This document shows positions 23,484-30,839 of a stretch of DNA of 31,803 nt, one piece after another (the first letter of the stretch is position 1; each line of letters opens with the position of its first letter). The DNA lies in IMG/VR virus record IMGVR_UViG_3300028827_000068, positions 1-31,803 of that record; one strand, written 5' to 3'. The translations under genes and the position numbers were made by a program. The notes beneath the pieces are model-generated. The model was not told where the DNA came from and ran no database searches. It worked only from the letters and a program-made list of their open reading frames with translations. Source of the stretch: a virus.

Positions 23484-24005
23484 TCACTGCTTATCTAAAT
23501 ATACTTTACTTCCGGTTGCTCCTATCTGATTTTGATATTTCCCGTCGTACAACAGTTCGCAGCCAACCACTTTTTCAAAAGCTATTTGAGCGATTCTTAT
23601 TCCTGATTTAAGCAGAATGGGATTAGGACTAAGGTTAGCGAATTCTAAAGTGATTTGCCCGGTAAAACCAGGATCGCAAAAACCAGCTACACAATGGACA
23701 AGAAGTCCTATCCTTGCAAAGCTGCTCCTCCCCTCGACTCTACCAACTAAATCTATCGGAAGATTAACTTTTTCAATAGTTGTCCCAAGACAAAATTCTC
23801 CAGGATTAAGCAAACATTTATCGCCTTGTTTTTTGAAATATTTTGGCTTTTTATCTAGCCTTATTTCTTGTCCATGTTCTAGAAACAAGAACTCTTTGCC
23901 CAGGGTTAAATCATAGCTAGCAGGTTGCAGACAGGAAATGTTAAAGTTTTCAATTAGACTGTCTTGTTTTACCCTGGTTAAAATTTCTTGATTACCTAGG
24001 ATCAT
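23484..24005 (-). CDS. dcd: dCTP deaminase / dUTPase-like enzyme
   Basis: From ATG 24005 the product is 173 aa; this start has AAGAAGG eight bases upstream and overlaps the stop of the preceding 59-aa gene (ATGA), so the longer upstream frame is rejected. Motifs of the Dcd family are present: SYDLTLG, GRSSFARIGLLVH, and AGFCDPGFTGQITLEFAN with the catalytic Glu after ITL. The C-terminal region QNQIGATGSKVY is like the nucleotide-closing tail. It deaminates dCTP to dUTP, or does both steps to dUMP, supplying thymidylate precursors for phage DNA. Whether it is bifunctional cannot be told from the sequence. Confidence 0.88.
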   Translation of the reverse strand: MILGNQEILTRVKQDSLIENFNISCLQPASYDLTLGKEFLFLEHGQEIRLDKKPKYFKKQGDKCLLNPGEFCLGTTIEKVNLPIDLVGRVEGRSSFARIGLLVHCVAGFCDPGFTGQITLEFANLSPNPILLKSGIRIAQIAFEKVVGCELLYDGKYQNQIGATGSKVYLDKQ

Positions 24006-24181
24006 CTTTTCAACCTTCTTTTTTGAATTTGCAATTTTTCTTGCTCGCGTATCTTTTCCCATGTCCATCCGCACAGACCATCACGCTCTGTAATTAAACG
24101 GCCACACCTGGCCTTTGCCATGTAAGAACAGCAGAACTCGCGACAGAACTTTTCTGGAACTTCGGCTATTTTAGGCCTCAT
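24002..24181 (-). CDS. Small Cys-rich protein, 59 aa
   Basis: A short gene between the RuvC-like resolvase and the dCTP deaminase. ATG 24181 follows the resolvase stop by a few bases with GGGG about ten bases upstream, and its TGA overlaps the next ATG. The sequence holds five Cys in the first 40 residues (KFCREFCCSYMAKARCG and LCGW), suggesting a zinc-binding knuckle, then a basic helical tail (EKIREQEKLQIQKRRLKR). Tight coupling at both ends and coding quality support it. I do not recognise a family; a nucleic-acid-binding role is possible. Confidence 0.7.
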   Translation of the reverse strand: MRPKIAEVPEKFCREFCCSYMAKARCGRLITERDGLCGWTWEKIREQEKLQIQKRRLKR

Positions 24182-24187
24182 GTTTGT

Positions 24188-24640
24188 TTACCCCTGTTGC
24201 TTTGCCCACCATGCTAACAGAAGGGCATCTGCCTTATTATGGTCTGCTACCCTTGGAAGCTCGACATCAGGAAATAACCTACGGGCTACCGTCAATGACC
24301 TAGCCTTTGGGTTTTTACCATCAGACGGCTTGACCAACCCCTTTTGCCATTCCCTGGGTCCGGGCATCAGGTAAGGGATATCCAGAGTTGCCAGGATGCC
24401 TTGCCATTGGCCCAGGTTTTGACCAAATTTAAAGGTTGAGCTTACGCCTTGCTTAGGCATGGCATGAACGTTTTCAAGGGCTGCAAGGCGAATATTATAC
24501 TCAAGCAACCATTGCTCGATTTTGTCTGCTGCAAGGCCTGGATCACCAGGCCAATCAAATACCTCTTCGCCGTATTCATGGATGAGCGCAGCAGCGCCGT
24601 TTATTCCAGGATCAATACCTATCCAAGCTTTTTGCTTCAT
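24188..24640 (-). CDS. RuvC-like Holliday junction resolvase
   Basis: The 150-aa protein shows the RNase H-fold resolvase motifs: Asp10 in GIDPGINGAA, Glu56 in ALENVHAMPKQG, then STFKFGQNLGQWQGIL and a C-terminal H134NKAD138ALLLAWW. These acidic residues bind the two metal ions that cut four-way junctions. Phages use such enzymes to resolve replication and recombination branches before packaging. The start ATG 24640 has GGAGG five bases upstream. The length is close to that of cellular RuvC (about 170 aa). Confidence 0.88.
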   Translation of the reverse strand: MKQKAWIGIDPGINGAAALIHEYGEEVFDWPGDPGLAADKIEQWLLEYNIRLAALENVHAMPKQGVSSTFKFGQNLGQWQGILATLDIPYLMPGPREWQKGLVKPSDGKNPKARSLTVARRLFPDVELPRVADHNKADALLLAWWAKQQG

Positions 24641-24663
24641 GCTGCCTCCATCAAAACAACCCT

Positions 24664-25317
24664 TTACTGTTTTGCCATGTCTTTTAACTGACCATTCATG
24701 GCTAGCGCTATATGAGTCGGTATTGTTGAGCCTGTTAGTTTATGGGCATCACTACCCATCAATCGCACTTGGCGAGCTTTCTCCTGGTTGCCAATATAAA
24801 CAGGCTCACTTTTTTTATGTCCTATAAGCTGGTTGGCGTGATCACATATTCCCAGCAGTGTGCCGCCCAATTTAACCCCTTGTCTGGCAAAAGCGCCGTA
24901 AGCTCGTTCAAAATCCTTAAAAAACCACTTCTCGCCTTTTGCATCCAAATCCTCTGCCAGCTTAGTCCAACCTCCAAAGCTGTATTCAATAACGGCCTGG
25001 GTGACAGGATTATCAAAGACCACGCTGCGGTAAGGACCATGGACTTTTATGGCTTCCAACACTTTTGCAGCTTCAACCTGTGCAATGTCTTCTGCAGATC
25101 CACCTTCCAAGTGCTCAATAAACTCGGCAATAGTAGGCATTTTGAGATATTTGCGTGTCCGTAAAATACTTATAGCTGCGTTCCTGACTTGCTCAATGGA
25201 GTATTGTTTCAGAGCTTCAAAGCGCATACGCAGACCGGCTTTTGTTAGTGTTGTGCCGAAATTTTCGGCCAAACCTGCCATTATTGCTGCAAACTCGTGT
25301 TTATCTTTGTCTGTCAT
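24664..25317 (-). CDS. Replication accessory protein (helicase-loader-like position)
   Basis: The 217-aa protein starts at ATG 25317, with GAGGAG eight bases upstream, just after the replication protein stop. The N-terminal part is helical (FAAIMAGLAENFGTTLTKAG, then MRFEALKQYSIEQVRNAAIS) and resembles proteins of unknown function that follow phage replication initiators; the C-terminal half (FGGWTKLAEDLDAKGEKWFF and KDFERAYGAFARQGV) is typical of the same group. A role as helicase loader or replisome partner is inferred from the order, as in lambda O-P. No Walker motif is visible. Confidence 0.65.
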   Translation of the reverse strand: MTDKDKHEFAAIMAGLAENFGTTLTKAGLRMRFEALKQYSIEQVRNAAISILRTRKYLKMPTIAEFIEHLEGGSAEDIAQVEAAKVLEAIKVHGPYRSVVFDNPVTQAVIEYSFGGWTKLAEDLDAKGEKWFFKDFERAYGAFARQGVKLGGTLLGICDHANQLIGHKKSEPVYIGNQEKARQVRLMGSDAHKLTGSTIPTHIALAMNGQLKDMAKQ

Positions 25318-25319
25318 GA

Positions 25320-26327
25320 CTAACACTCCTCTGCTAAAAATTCAGCCACAGCTTGAGCATTTGGGTCTTGCTTCGGCTGTCCGCGCACATGATATTGGCC
25401 GTTGAGTATTTTCTCGAAATTGGTTGGCCTGACTATCCAGGACAAAGTAGCTTGAAAGTCCTTTTTGCGTCCCATGAGAAAGTCTGACTCTTTGAGCCAA
25501 ATAAAGAAATTTCTCCACCAGGCGAGGTTCTGCCTGGCATTTTCTTCCCTCCATCTGGCCCTGAGATTAGCTTGACTTGTTTTGCCCCATGCTTGCACTC
25601 GTGGAAGTTCGGGTAAAAGCTGATGGTACAGATCAACGATCTGCTCATGCGGGCAGTCAGGGATTGAATTCCGTTTTTTGATTTTTAATTTTGCCTTGGG
25701 AATATCTGAGCTTTGAGCTGAAACGTCTGTTTCAGCCTCAAGGCCAGATGAAAATTCAGGTTGGTTTTCGTCGGAAGCGGGGGCGGAGGCGTCCGAAGGA
25801 CGACGATCTACCTCGTAAGAGGTAGATAAATTATTATTTGGAGAAGGAGAAGGAATAGGAGAAGGAGAAGGGCATAGCTCGTTTATGCTCGTAGCATTGC
25901 TACTAGCATTTTTTAGCATATGCTTGTCTGTGCTAGTAGCATTGTCTTGTGTGTCTGCTTTATTTAAGCCGTTTTGTTTCCATCTCGCTCTGGCAGCCTT
26001 TTTGGCCTTCTCGGACCTTGCCTGGGCATGTGCTGCATATTCGTTGTGATCTTCCCAGTCATGAATTTTATATGTTTCATTTTCAAAGTCTAAAAATTTG
26101 ATGTCAATTAACGTCTCAACGAACTCTCCAGGCGATCCCTGCCAATCGGCCGCAATTTCTATATCTTCACTGTCCATATTGTTTAAAATGCCATCAGGTT
26201 TATTTTGTCCAACAAAAGTCCACAGCCTGATCAAGCAATAAAAAGCCCTATCCCCTAGCCTGCGCATTAGCTTAATTGTTTTGGGATGAGTTGGCAGTGT
26301 GACCGATACTCTTATATCCTTGTTCAT
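25320..26327 (-). CDS. Phage replication initiator-like protein (gpO-type role)
   Basis: The 335-aa protein has an N-terminal winged-helix region (residues 1-100: THPKTIKLMRRLGDRAFYCL, LIRLWTFVGQNKPDGIL), a low-complexity hinge rich in Ser, Pro and Asn (about 140-205) and a C-terminal domain (about 225-335) with LRARWREENARQNLAWWRNF, FLMGRKKDFQATLSWIVRP and NFEKILNGQYH. This two-domain design is usual for phage replication initiators. The hinge-coding DNA carries the TAGCAT/ATGCT repeat cluster, as lambda O carries its origin. It is followed by the accessory gene two bases later. ATG 26327 has a weak ribosome site. Confidence 0.75.
   Translation of the reverse strand: MNKDIRVSVTLPTHPKTIKLMRRLGDRAFYCLIRLWTFVGQNKPDGILNNMDSEDIEIAADWQGSPGEFVETLIDIKFLDFENETYKIHDWEDHNEYAAHAQARSEKAKKAARARWKQNGLNKADTQDNATSTDKHMLKNASSNATSINELCPSPSPIPSPSPNNNLSTSYEVDRRPSDASAPASDENQPEFSSGLEAETDVSAQSSDIPKAKLKIKKRNSIPDCPHEQIVDLYHQLLPELPRVQAWGKTSQANLRARWREENARQNLAWWRNFFIWLKESDFLMGRKKDFQATLSWIVRPTNFEKILNGQYHVRGQPKQDPNAQAVAEFLAEEC
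25877..25924. repeat. 48-bp repeat copy A, candidate origin iterons
   Basis: This segment matches 26608-26655 at 45 of 48 positions in direct orientation. It is dense in TAGCAT and ATGCT/AGCAT inverted motifs, including the perfect palindrome AGCATATGCT, and a further CTAGTAGCATTG follows at about 25933-25944. It lies in the hinge region of the replication protein gene. The second copy is in the same codon phase and encodes a similar peptide. Confidence 0.7.
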
Positions 26328-26341
26328 TTTGACAGCCCGTA

Positions 26342-27025
26342 TTAATAATTAGTTGCACATTCTTTATTTTGCATTTTCTCCGCCTGTAAAAGTTCCCAGA
26401 TAACCTGGGCACTAAAAGTTCGGAATTGTTCTTTTGCTCTTTGCTTGACGCGCTCAGCGAGTTCGGGACAGGCGTTGAAATGGATGCGATGAACATGCTT
26501 CTGCCAATTTGACCTGCATTGTTTTCCTTTATTATCCTGGACAATCCCACCCAGCATATCAAAGTTTTCATCAACAGCTGCATCAATGGCATTATCGGTT
26601 GAGCATTGCTCGTTTATGCTCGTAGCATTGCTAGTAGCATCATTTAGCATATGCTCAGTTGTGTCAGCGTTGTTTCTGTAAGGCCCTAACTTATACTTCC
26701 GTTCACAGTCATCGCATGTTGCAACTCTGTCTCCTGTAAACTCCGACAACCGGAACTGTTCTATTGACTTTTCTTTTCTGCACTTATTGCAAGTCCTAGT
26801 GTTTTTAGGCATGTCTTTAACCTCCGTTTTTTGTAGTCTGCCAAACCATGCCAACGCCTTGGCACATTCAGAGCAAGGTAATTTTTGGTTCTGATATCTG
26901 GCAAAACACTCCTGCTGATCTGTCCAATTTTTTATCCTGGAGCAGTGGAAGCGCAGACCAAGTTTAGCCAACATGATATCTCTCTTGGCGCTGCGCTCTA
27001 ATTGATAAAAGTTTGTCTGTTTCAT
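26342..27025 (-). CDS. Zinc-knuckle protein of the replication region
   Basis: The product from ATG 27025 is 227 aa. Residues about 48-60 contain CSEC, and about 78-110 hold a four-Cys zinc ribbon TCNKCRKEKSIEQFRLSEF with CDDCERKYK, like small phage zinc-ribbon proteins. The middle carries a hinge (HMLNDATSNATSINEQ) nearly identical to one in the next gene. The C-terminal third is helical and basic (NWQKHVHRIHFNACPELAER). I do not recognise its function; a DNA-binding or recombination role is possible. It follows SSB by three bases. Confidence 0.65.
   Translation of the reverse strand: MKQTNFYQLERSAKRDIMLAKLGLRFHCSRIKNWTDQQECFARYQNQKLPCSECAKALAWFGRLQKTEVKDMPKNTRTCNKCRKEKSIEQFRLSEFTGDRVATCDDCERKYKLGPYRNNADTTEHMLNDATSNATSINEQCSTDNAIDAAVDENFDMLGGIVQDNKGKQCRSNWQKHVHRIHFNACPELAERVKQRAKEQFRTFSAQVIWELLQAEKMQNKECATNY
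26608..26655. repeat. 48-bp repeat copy B
   Basis: This is the direct copy of 25877-25924 with three mismatches. It also carries the TAGCAT/ATGCT motifs and the AGCATATGCT palindrome. It lies 731 bp away in the neighbouring gene, in the same codon phase. Confidence 0.7.
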
Positions 27026-27027
27026 AA

Positions 27028-27456
27028 TCAAAATGGCGCATCATCTTCAGGCATGTTTTCTGGAAATGCCGGGCCCAGACCTGTGTCTGGCTGTTGACCT
27101 GGGACAGGACCACCCTGCTGCTGTTGCTTCCGCTCCAAATTCTGAACCCGCTTGGCCACGATCTCTGTTGTATATCTGTCCTGGCCTTGCCGGTCTTTCC
27201 ACTTCCTGGTCCGCAAGCGGCCCTCCACAAAAACCAGTCTGCCTTTCCCAAGATAATTGGCACAAACTTCGGCCAATTTCCCGAACACTACTATCCGGTG
27301 CCACTCTGTCTGCTCTACTTTCTGACCACTCTGGTCTGTATAACTTTCGTCCGTGGCCAGTGAAAAATTAACCACAGCCTGGCCGGTAGCTGTGTAATGT
27401 GTTTGAGGATCTTGCCCTAGTCGGCCAATTAAAAAGGTTTTGTTAAGACTGATCAC
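27028..27456 (-). CDS. ssb: Single-stranded DNA-binding protein
   Basis: The 142-aa protein is a bacterial-type SSB: an OB fold at residues 1-105 with LNKTFLIGRLGQDPQTHYTA, VVNFSLATDESY, TEWHRIVVFGKLAEVCANYL and LVFVEGRLRTRKWKD, a Gln/Gly/Pro-rich linker, and the acidic C-terminal tip PEDDAPF, which recruits partner proteins. The start is GTG at 27456, with GAGGAG five bases upstream that overlaps the end of the CII-like gene. It protects single strands in phage replication and recombination. Confidence 0.95.
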   Translation of the reverse strand: MISLNKTFLIGRLGQDPQTHYTATGQAVVNFSLATDESYTDQSGQKVEQTEWHRIVVFGKLAEVCANYLGKGRLVFVEGRLRTRKWKDRQGQDRYTTEIVAKRVQNLERKQQQQGGPVPGQQPDTGLGPAFPENMPEDDAPF

Positions 27457-27458
27457 CG

Positions 27459-27962
27459 TTACTCCTCACAAGCAATGTAGATTTTCTTGAAGTGCCCACC
27501 CTCAAAAACTTGGCCGGCTACATGCTGGAGGCCGTCTTTTAATTTTTGACACTGCTCTTCCACGTCTTTGATTTCCCCGATGATTTGTTGGGCCTCTTGC
27601 TGATCCACCTTGCCATCCTGGAGAGCTTCTCCTGTTACCCGCGCCACGTCGCCCAGCTCGCTGGACAGGCGATTTAATTCTTTCAGGAGTTCAGAACCTT
27701 TTGTGATGCTTGGATGATGGGAAGGAATTTCCAGTTGAGCGTGTAGCCACTCTATGAGGATGTTGTTGCCCAGGGCACGGCATAAGGCGGGGATCCGGTG
27801 GATGCCAGGGAAATACCTGGTTTCATGTTCTTTGAAATATTGTCTTATGGATTGATAAGGAAAGCCGGTTTCCTCGGCTATATCTTCACAAGTCTTGCCA
27901 GAAAGGAGTTTCGCCAGGGTCAAAGCCTGTTTAGCGGTCATATTTTTGAAGTCGTGTCCCAT
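27459..27962 (-). CDS. CII-like phage regulatory protein
   Basis: The 167-aa protein has an N-terminal HTH (KQALTLAKLLSGKTCEDIAE with TGFPYQSIRQYFKEHETRYF), then a helical C-terminal half (SELLKELNRLSSELGDVARV and LQDGKVDQQEAQQIIGEIKD). This matches the CII/CP76-type regulators found after cro-like genes in proteobacterial prophages. It probably activates repressor or replication genes. ATG 27962 has AAAGGAG five bases upstream, and the start overlaps the Cro-like gene by 25 bases. Confidence 0.75.
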   Translation of the reverse strand: MGHDFKNMTAKQALTLAKLLSGKTCEDIAEETGFPYQSIRQYFKEHETRYFPGIHRIPALCRALGNNILIEWLHAQLEIPSHHPSITKGSELLKELNRLSSELGDVARVTGEALQDGKVDQQEAQQIIGEIKDVEEQCQKLKDGLQHVAGQVFEGGHFKKIYIACEE

Positions 27963-28171
27963 GGATTCTCCTTTGGGGTATTGTTTAGGGGGGACTTTTC
28001 ACCATATAAATAAGGCCATAGCTTTTGCAGCGTGTCAGTGCGGATGGACTTCCGTTGGCCGTTTATGAGACGGGTGATGCTGGATTTATGAACATTTGCT
28101 TCTTTAGCTAATTTAGAAGCTGACCATCCTGATAGATGAAGGAATTTTTTTATGTCTTGAGCTACGTTCAT
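27938..28171 (-). CDS. Cro/CI-type HTH repressor (Cro role)
   Basis: The 77-aa protein has one HTH domain: DIKKFLHLSGWSASKLAKEA, then NVHKSSITRLINGQRKSIRT. It reads divergently from the S24 repressor gene, the layout of cI and cro. The ATG at 28171 has no ribosome-binding site, and the promoter -10 is only about 11 bases upstream, so the mRNA may be nearly leaderless. It starts the lytic early operon (CII-like, SSB, replication genes). Confidence 0.8.
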   Translation of the reverse strand: MNVAQDIKKFLHLSGWSASKLAKEANVHKSSITRLINGQRKSIRTDTLQKLWPYLYGEKSPLNNTPKENPWDTTSKI

Positions 28172-28172
28172 G

Positions 28173-28208
28173 GGTGCCAATAGTATACAAATGGCAACCT
28201 AAAGTCAA
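28173..28208 (-). promoter_or_regulatory. Early leftward promoter with operator dyad
   Basis: TTGACT (28208-28203), a short 15-bp spacer, and TATACT (28187-28182) form a probable promoter for the Cro-like gene. The dyad GGTGCCA ... TGGCAACC (about 28173-28199) centred on GTATAC spans the -10 box, as expected for an operator bound by the divergent repressors. Confidence 0.6.
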
Positions 28209-28253
28209 GATGAGGTAAATTTTTAAATACTAGAAAATTAAGGAGAGAGTGGT

Positions 28254-29003
28254 ATGGCTGTTAATATGGGATTATACGAAGACATTATTCATGGACTACA
28301 AACTGTAGTTTCAAAAAAATTTGAGGGGAAACCATATCGTTTGGCAAAGTTACTTGGCGAGCGGAAGGTTTCTTATGTTCAGAAAATTTTAAAAGGAGAG
28401 CGTCAGAAAAACCTGCAACTTTTCTGTAGGTTACTTGAAGCAGCAGGAGCTAAAATAACCTTTGAAGAAGCCGACGCTTCCCGTGAAGTCCACTTTGTAA
28501 ATCCGAAAATTGTTAACGCAGAAGAGATTGATGGGCCTGTAGATGATGATTATTTAGCTGTTCCCCTGGCCTCGATGCCTGTTGCTGCTGGGCCAGGTAT
28601 TATTCCGGAAGAAGACATTCAAAGCTGGGTTTTGGTATGGCGTAACCATGAATCTGTCAGACACAGATCAAACCTGGTAGCTGTAGAGATCGGCAAAAAC
28701 CAGCACAGCATGGAGCCAACCCTGCACCCGAAAGATATTGTATTGATAGACCGGAGCGACTTTATCCCCAAGGAGCCGCCCGGGAATATTTATCTAATCA
28801 GAGAACCTGCACCAGATTGTGCCCTGGCCATTAAACGGGTAAGAATACAGGTAAAGGATGGCCAAGAGTTTATCGTTTTTTACTCGGACAACCCGCAATA
28901 TCCGCCTGACTTTTATAACCTGAAAATAGATTACGACAATGACATTAAAAAGGCAGTTATTGGACGTGTTGTCTGGGCCTGGAGCGACATGAGTAAGAAA
29001 TGA
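28254..29003 (+). CDS. CI-type repressor with S24 autoprotease
   Basis: The 249-aa protein has an N-terminal DNA-binding part (about 5-70: YRLAKLLGERKVSYVQKILK) and a C-terminal S24/LexA-like domain. Ser152 in HSMEPTL and Lys194 in LAIKRVR form the catalytic dyad; Ala112-Gly113 in VAAGPG is the likely self-cleavage site. RecA-stimulated cleavage would trigger induction after DNA damage. The start ATG 28254 has AAGGAG eight bases upstream. It keeps the prophage silent and lies upstream of the cargo genes that follow on the same strand. Confidence 0.92.
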   Translation: MAVNMGLYEDIIHGLQTVVSKKFEGKPYRLAKLLGERKVSYVQKILKGERQKNLQLFCRLLEAAGAKITFEEADASREVHFVNPKIVNAEEIDGPVDDDYLAVPLASMPVAAGPGIIPEEDIQSWVLVWRNHESVRHRSNLVAVEIGKNQHSMEPTLHPKDIVLIDRSDFIPKEPPGNIYLIREPAPDCALAIKRVRIQVKDGQEFIVFYSDNPQYPPDFYNLKIDYDNDIKKAVIGRVVWAWSDMSKK

Positions 29004-29013
29004 AGGTTAAATA

Positions 29014-29394
29014 ATGTTCAAAATGCTAATAAGGTTATGTGTCGCGCTAATTCTATTAATTTTCCCGCCACAATTTGCCCACGCAAAACATTTGCATCCC
29101 GAAAAATACTATCAAAACCAATGGTGCGCTGAACATAGCGGCCAAACTGAAGTAACCCTGCCAGACCGCACCCGATGCGACTGCCTAACAGATACCCATG
29201 CAATAGAATTTGATTTCGGTCCCAAGTGGGCTGAAGCTATAGGTCAAGCCCTCTATTATGGCCTACAAACAGGAAAACGACCAGGAATAGTGTTAATTTT
29301 AGAGCAAGAAAGGGATTATAAATACTGGATCAGACTTAATACGGTAATTAAAAATTATAACTTGGCTATAGATACTTGGATGGTTAAACCTTAA
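29014..29394 (+). CDS. Exported protein with nuclease-fold-like motif, lysogeny gene
   Basis: The 126-aa protein has an N-terminal signal peptide (MLIRLCVALILLIFPPQFAHA, with cleavage likely after AHA near residue 24). The mature part has three Cys (WCAEHSG and RCDCLTD), then DTHAIEFDFGPKWAEAIGQA and RPGIVLILE. The spacing D...ExD...K followed by a hydrophobic strand recalls the PD-(D/E)XK nuclease core; this is a resemblance, not a proven assignment. It starts 11 bases after the repressor with AAGG upstream, so it is probably expressed in the lysogen. A periplasmic barrier to incoming DNA is one idea. Small exported proteins of this type are common prophage cargo. Confidence 0.7.
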   Translation: MFKMLIRLCVALILLIFPPQFAHAKHLHPEKYYQNQWCAEHSGQTEVTLPDRTRCDCLTDTHAIEFDFGPKWAEAIGQALYYGLQTGKRPGIVLILEQERDYKYWIRLNTVIKNYNLAIDTWMVKP

Positions 29395-29428
29395 AAGTGA
29401 TTTCTGGCTGCCGGAAACCAGAATAGAT

Positions 29429-30466
29429 ATGAAGCGCTTAACACCAAAAAGAAGAGAATGGTTAATAAGACATCAGTTTTACTGTGAAAAACGGCGAAAG
29501 AGAAATCCACACAAGCGTCGAAAAAGAAAAATAATTAAACCAATACGTGAAACCATAGAAGCCCCAGGGAACTTATGCTTAAAAGAAAATTTTGACGAGG
29601 TGATTAAATTTATTTATAAACTCAAACAAACTATTTCTGGGAATAAAGGGCGTTTTGCTGTTGATTTTGAGCCGATAAGGAAATTATCATCAGGCGCAGC
29701 ATTAATACTCGCGGCCGAATTAGATAGATGGCGTAGACTGTTCAAGTTCAAACTAAAGCCGTGGAAAATAAACGCTTGGGAAAAAGATGTTAGAAGATTA
29801 TTCCATGAATTAGGAATTTTTGAATTACTTAATATAAAAAAGAAAGATAGGAAGATAAAAAGTAAGAAAGGAAGTCTAAAATTTATCAAGTTTATTACAG
29901 GGAGAGAATCACATGGTGAACTTGTTGCACGATTAATAAAAGCGATAGCCCCCATAATTGGAGATAGATATGATGAGAGAAGGTTATACACCGCATTAAC
30001 TGAAGCAATGACTAATGTTGTCCAACATGCTTATCCTGATACTTTCAACTATAAATATCAATTAAAAAATCAATGGTGGCTTACTGGCTCATTTAATCGA
30101 AGAACAGGGGAGATAAACATAATCTTTTATGATCAAGGAGTCGGCATTCCTGCGACTTTACCTTCCTCGGGTTTAATAGACAAATGCCTTCAACTACTTA
30201 AATCGCGTAAACTAGAACCTCATGATGCAAACATGATAAAAGCTGCTTTGGAGGTTGGCAAGACAAGAACAAAACAAAGTTATAGGGGGAAAGGTCTGCA
30301 ACAGCTTCTTGATTTTATAAAATTTCATAAGGGAGAAATAAGAATAATTAGCGGTAATGGTGAATATAGAAAAAGTTATTTGAATGGTAACGATTGTGAA
30401 AAATGTATAAAAAGAGATAATCCACTTGGGGGGACATTTATCGAGTGGTCTCTTTTTTTAAAATAG
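29429..30466 (+). CDS. STAS-like plus GHKL ATPase fusion protein
   Basis: The 345-aa protein begins with a very basic segment (about 5-38), then a STAS-like half (about 60-135: FAVDFEPIRKLSSGAALILA, LFHELGIFELL), then a GHKL/HATPase domain: N-box LTEAMTNVVQHAYP with E192 and N196, G1 box YDQGVGIP (234-241), G2 box RGKGLQQL (286-293) and a final GGTFIEW. There is no phosphorylation His domain, so it resembles anti-sigma-factor-type ATPases rather than a sensor kinase. Two further genes follow closely. The function is unknown; partner switching with the STAS-like DUF4325 protein is plausible. Confidence 0.85.
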   Translation: MKRLTPKRREWLIRHQFYCEKRRKRNPHKRRKRKIIKPIRETIEAPGNLCLKENFDEVIKFIYKLKQTISGNKGRFAVDFEPIRKLSSGAALILAAELDRWRRLFKFKLKPWKINAWEKDVRRLFHELGIFELLNIKKKDRKIKSKKGSLKFIKFITGRESHGELVARLIKAIAPIIGDRYDERRLYTALTEAMTNVVQHAYPDTFNYKYQLKNQWWLTGSFNRRTGEINIIFYDQGVGIPATLPSSGLIDKCLQLLKSRKLEPHDANMIKAALEVGKTRTKQSYRGKGLQQLLDFIKFHKGEIRIISGNGEYRKSYLNGNDCEKCIKRDNPLGGTFIEWSLFLK

Positions 30467-30479
30467 TGGAGGGTGTAAC

Positions 30480-30818
30480 ATGAAGGAATGTATTATAAAT
30501 TTTGTTAATGATTTTACTAAATATCCATCAGGAAGATATAACTCTGATGGACCTTATTCTGGTGAAAAATTTCGTGAAGAGTGTCTAGTGCCTAAATTAA
30601 AGGAGTGCGATAAAGTTATTATTAATATAGATGGTATTATGGGCTTTGGTTCTTCTTTTTTAGAGGAAGCATTTGGAGGTCTTATAAGAAAAAAATATTT
30701 CACAGTAAAAGAAATGCAAAGCAAACTTAAATTTAGATACGAAGATAAATCACTCAAAACATACGAAGAGGAAATATGGATGTACATCGAAGGAGCAGTA
30801 GAAGATAACGATAAATAG
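30480..30818 (+). CDS. STAS-like DUF4325 protein
   Basis: The 112-aa protein has the DUF4325 pattern: FTKYPSGRYNSDGPYSGEKF, then REECLVPKLKECDKVIINID, then GFGSSFLEEAFGGLIRKKY. The SSFLEEAFGGL motif matches the helix after the strand in STAS-like proteins. It is 13 bases after the ATPase gene and shares its direction. In many genomes an ATPase-DUF4325 pair occurs in islands. It may be the partner protein that binds or is regulated by the ATPase. GGAGG is five or six bases before ATG. Confidence 0.85.
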   Translation: MKECIINFVNDFTKYPSGRYNSDGPYSGEKFREECLVPKLKECDKVIINIDGIMGFGSSFLEEAFGGLIRKKYFTVKEMQSKLKFRYEDKSLKTYEEEIWMYIEGAVEDNDK

Positions 30819-30839
30819 GCTAAAAAAGTAAATTAAATA

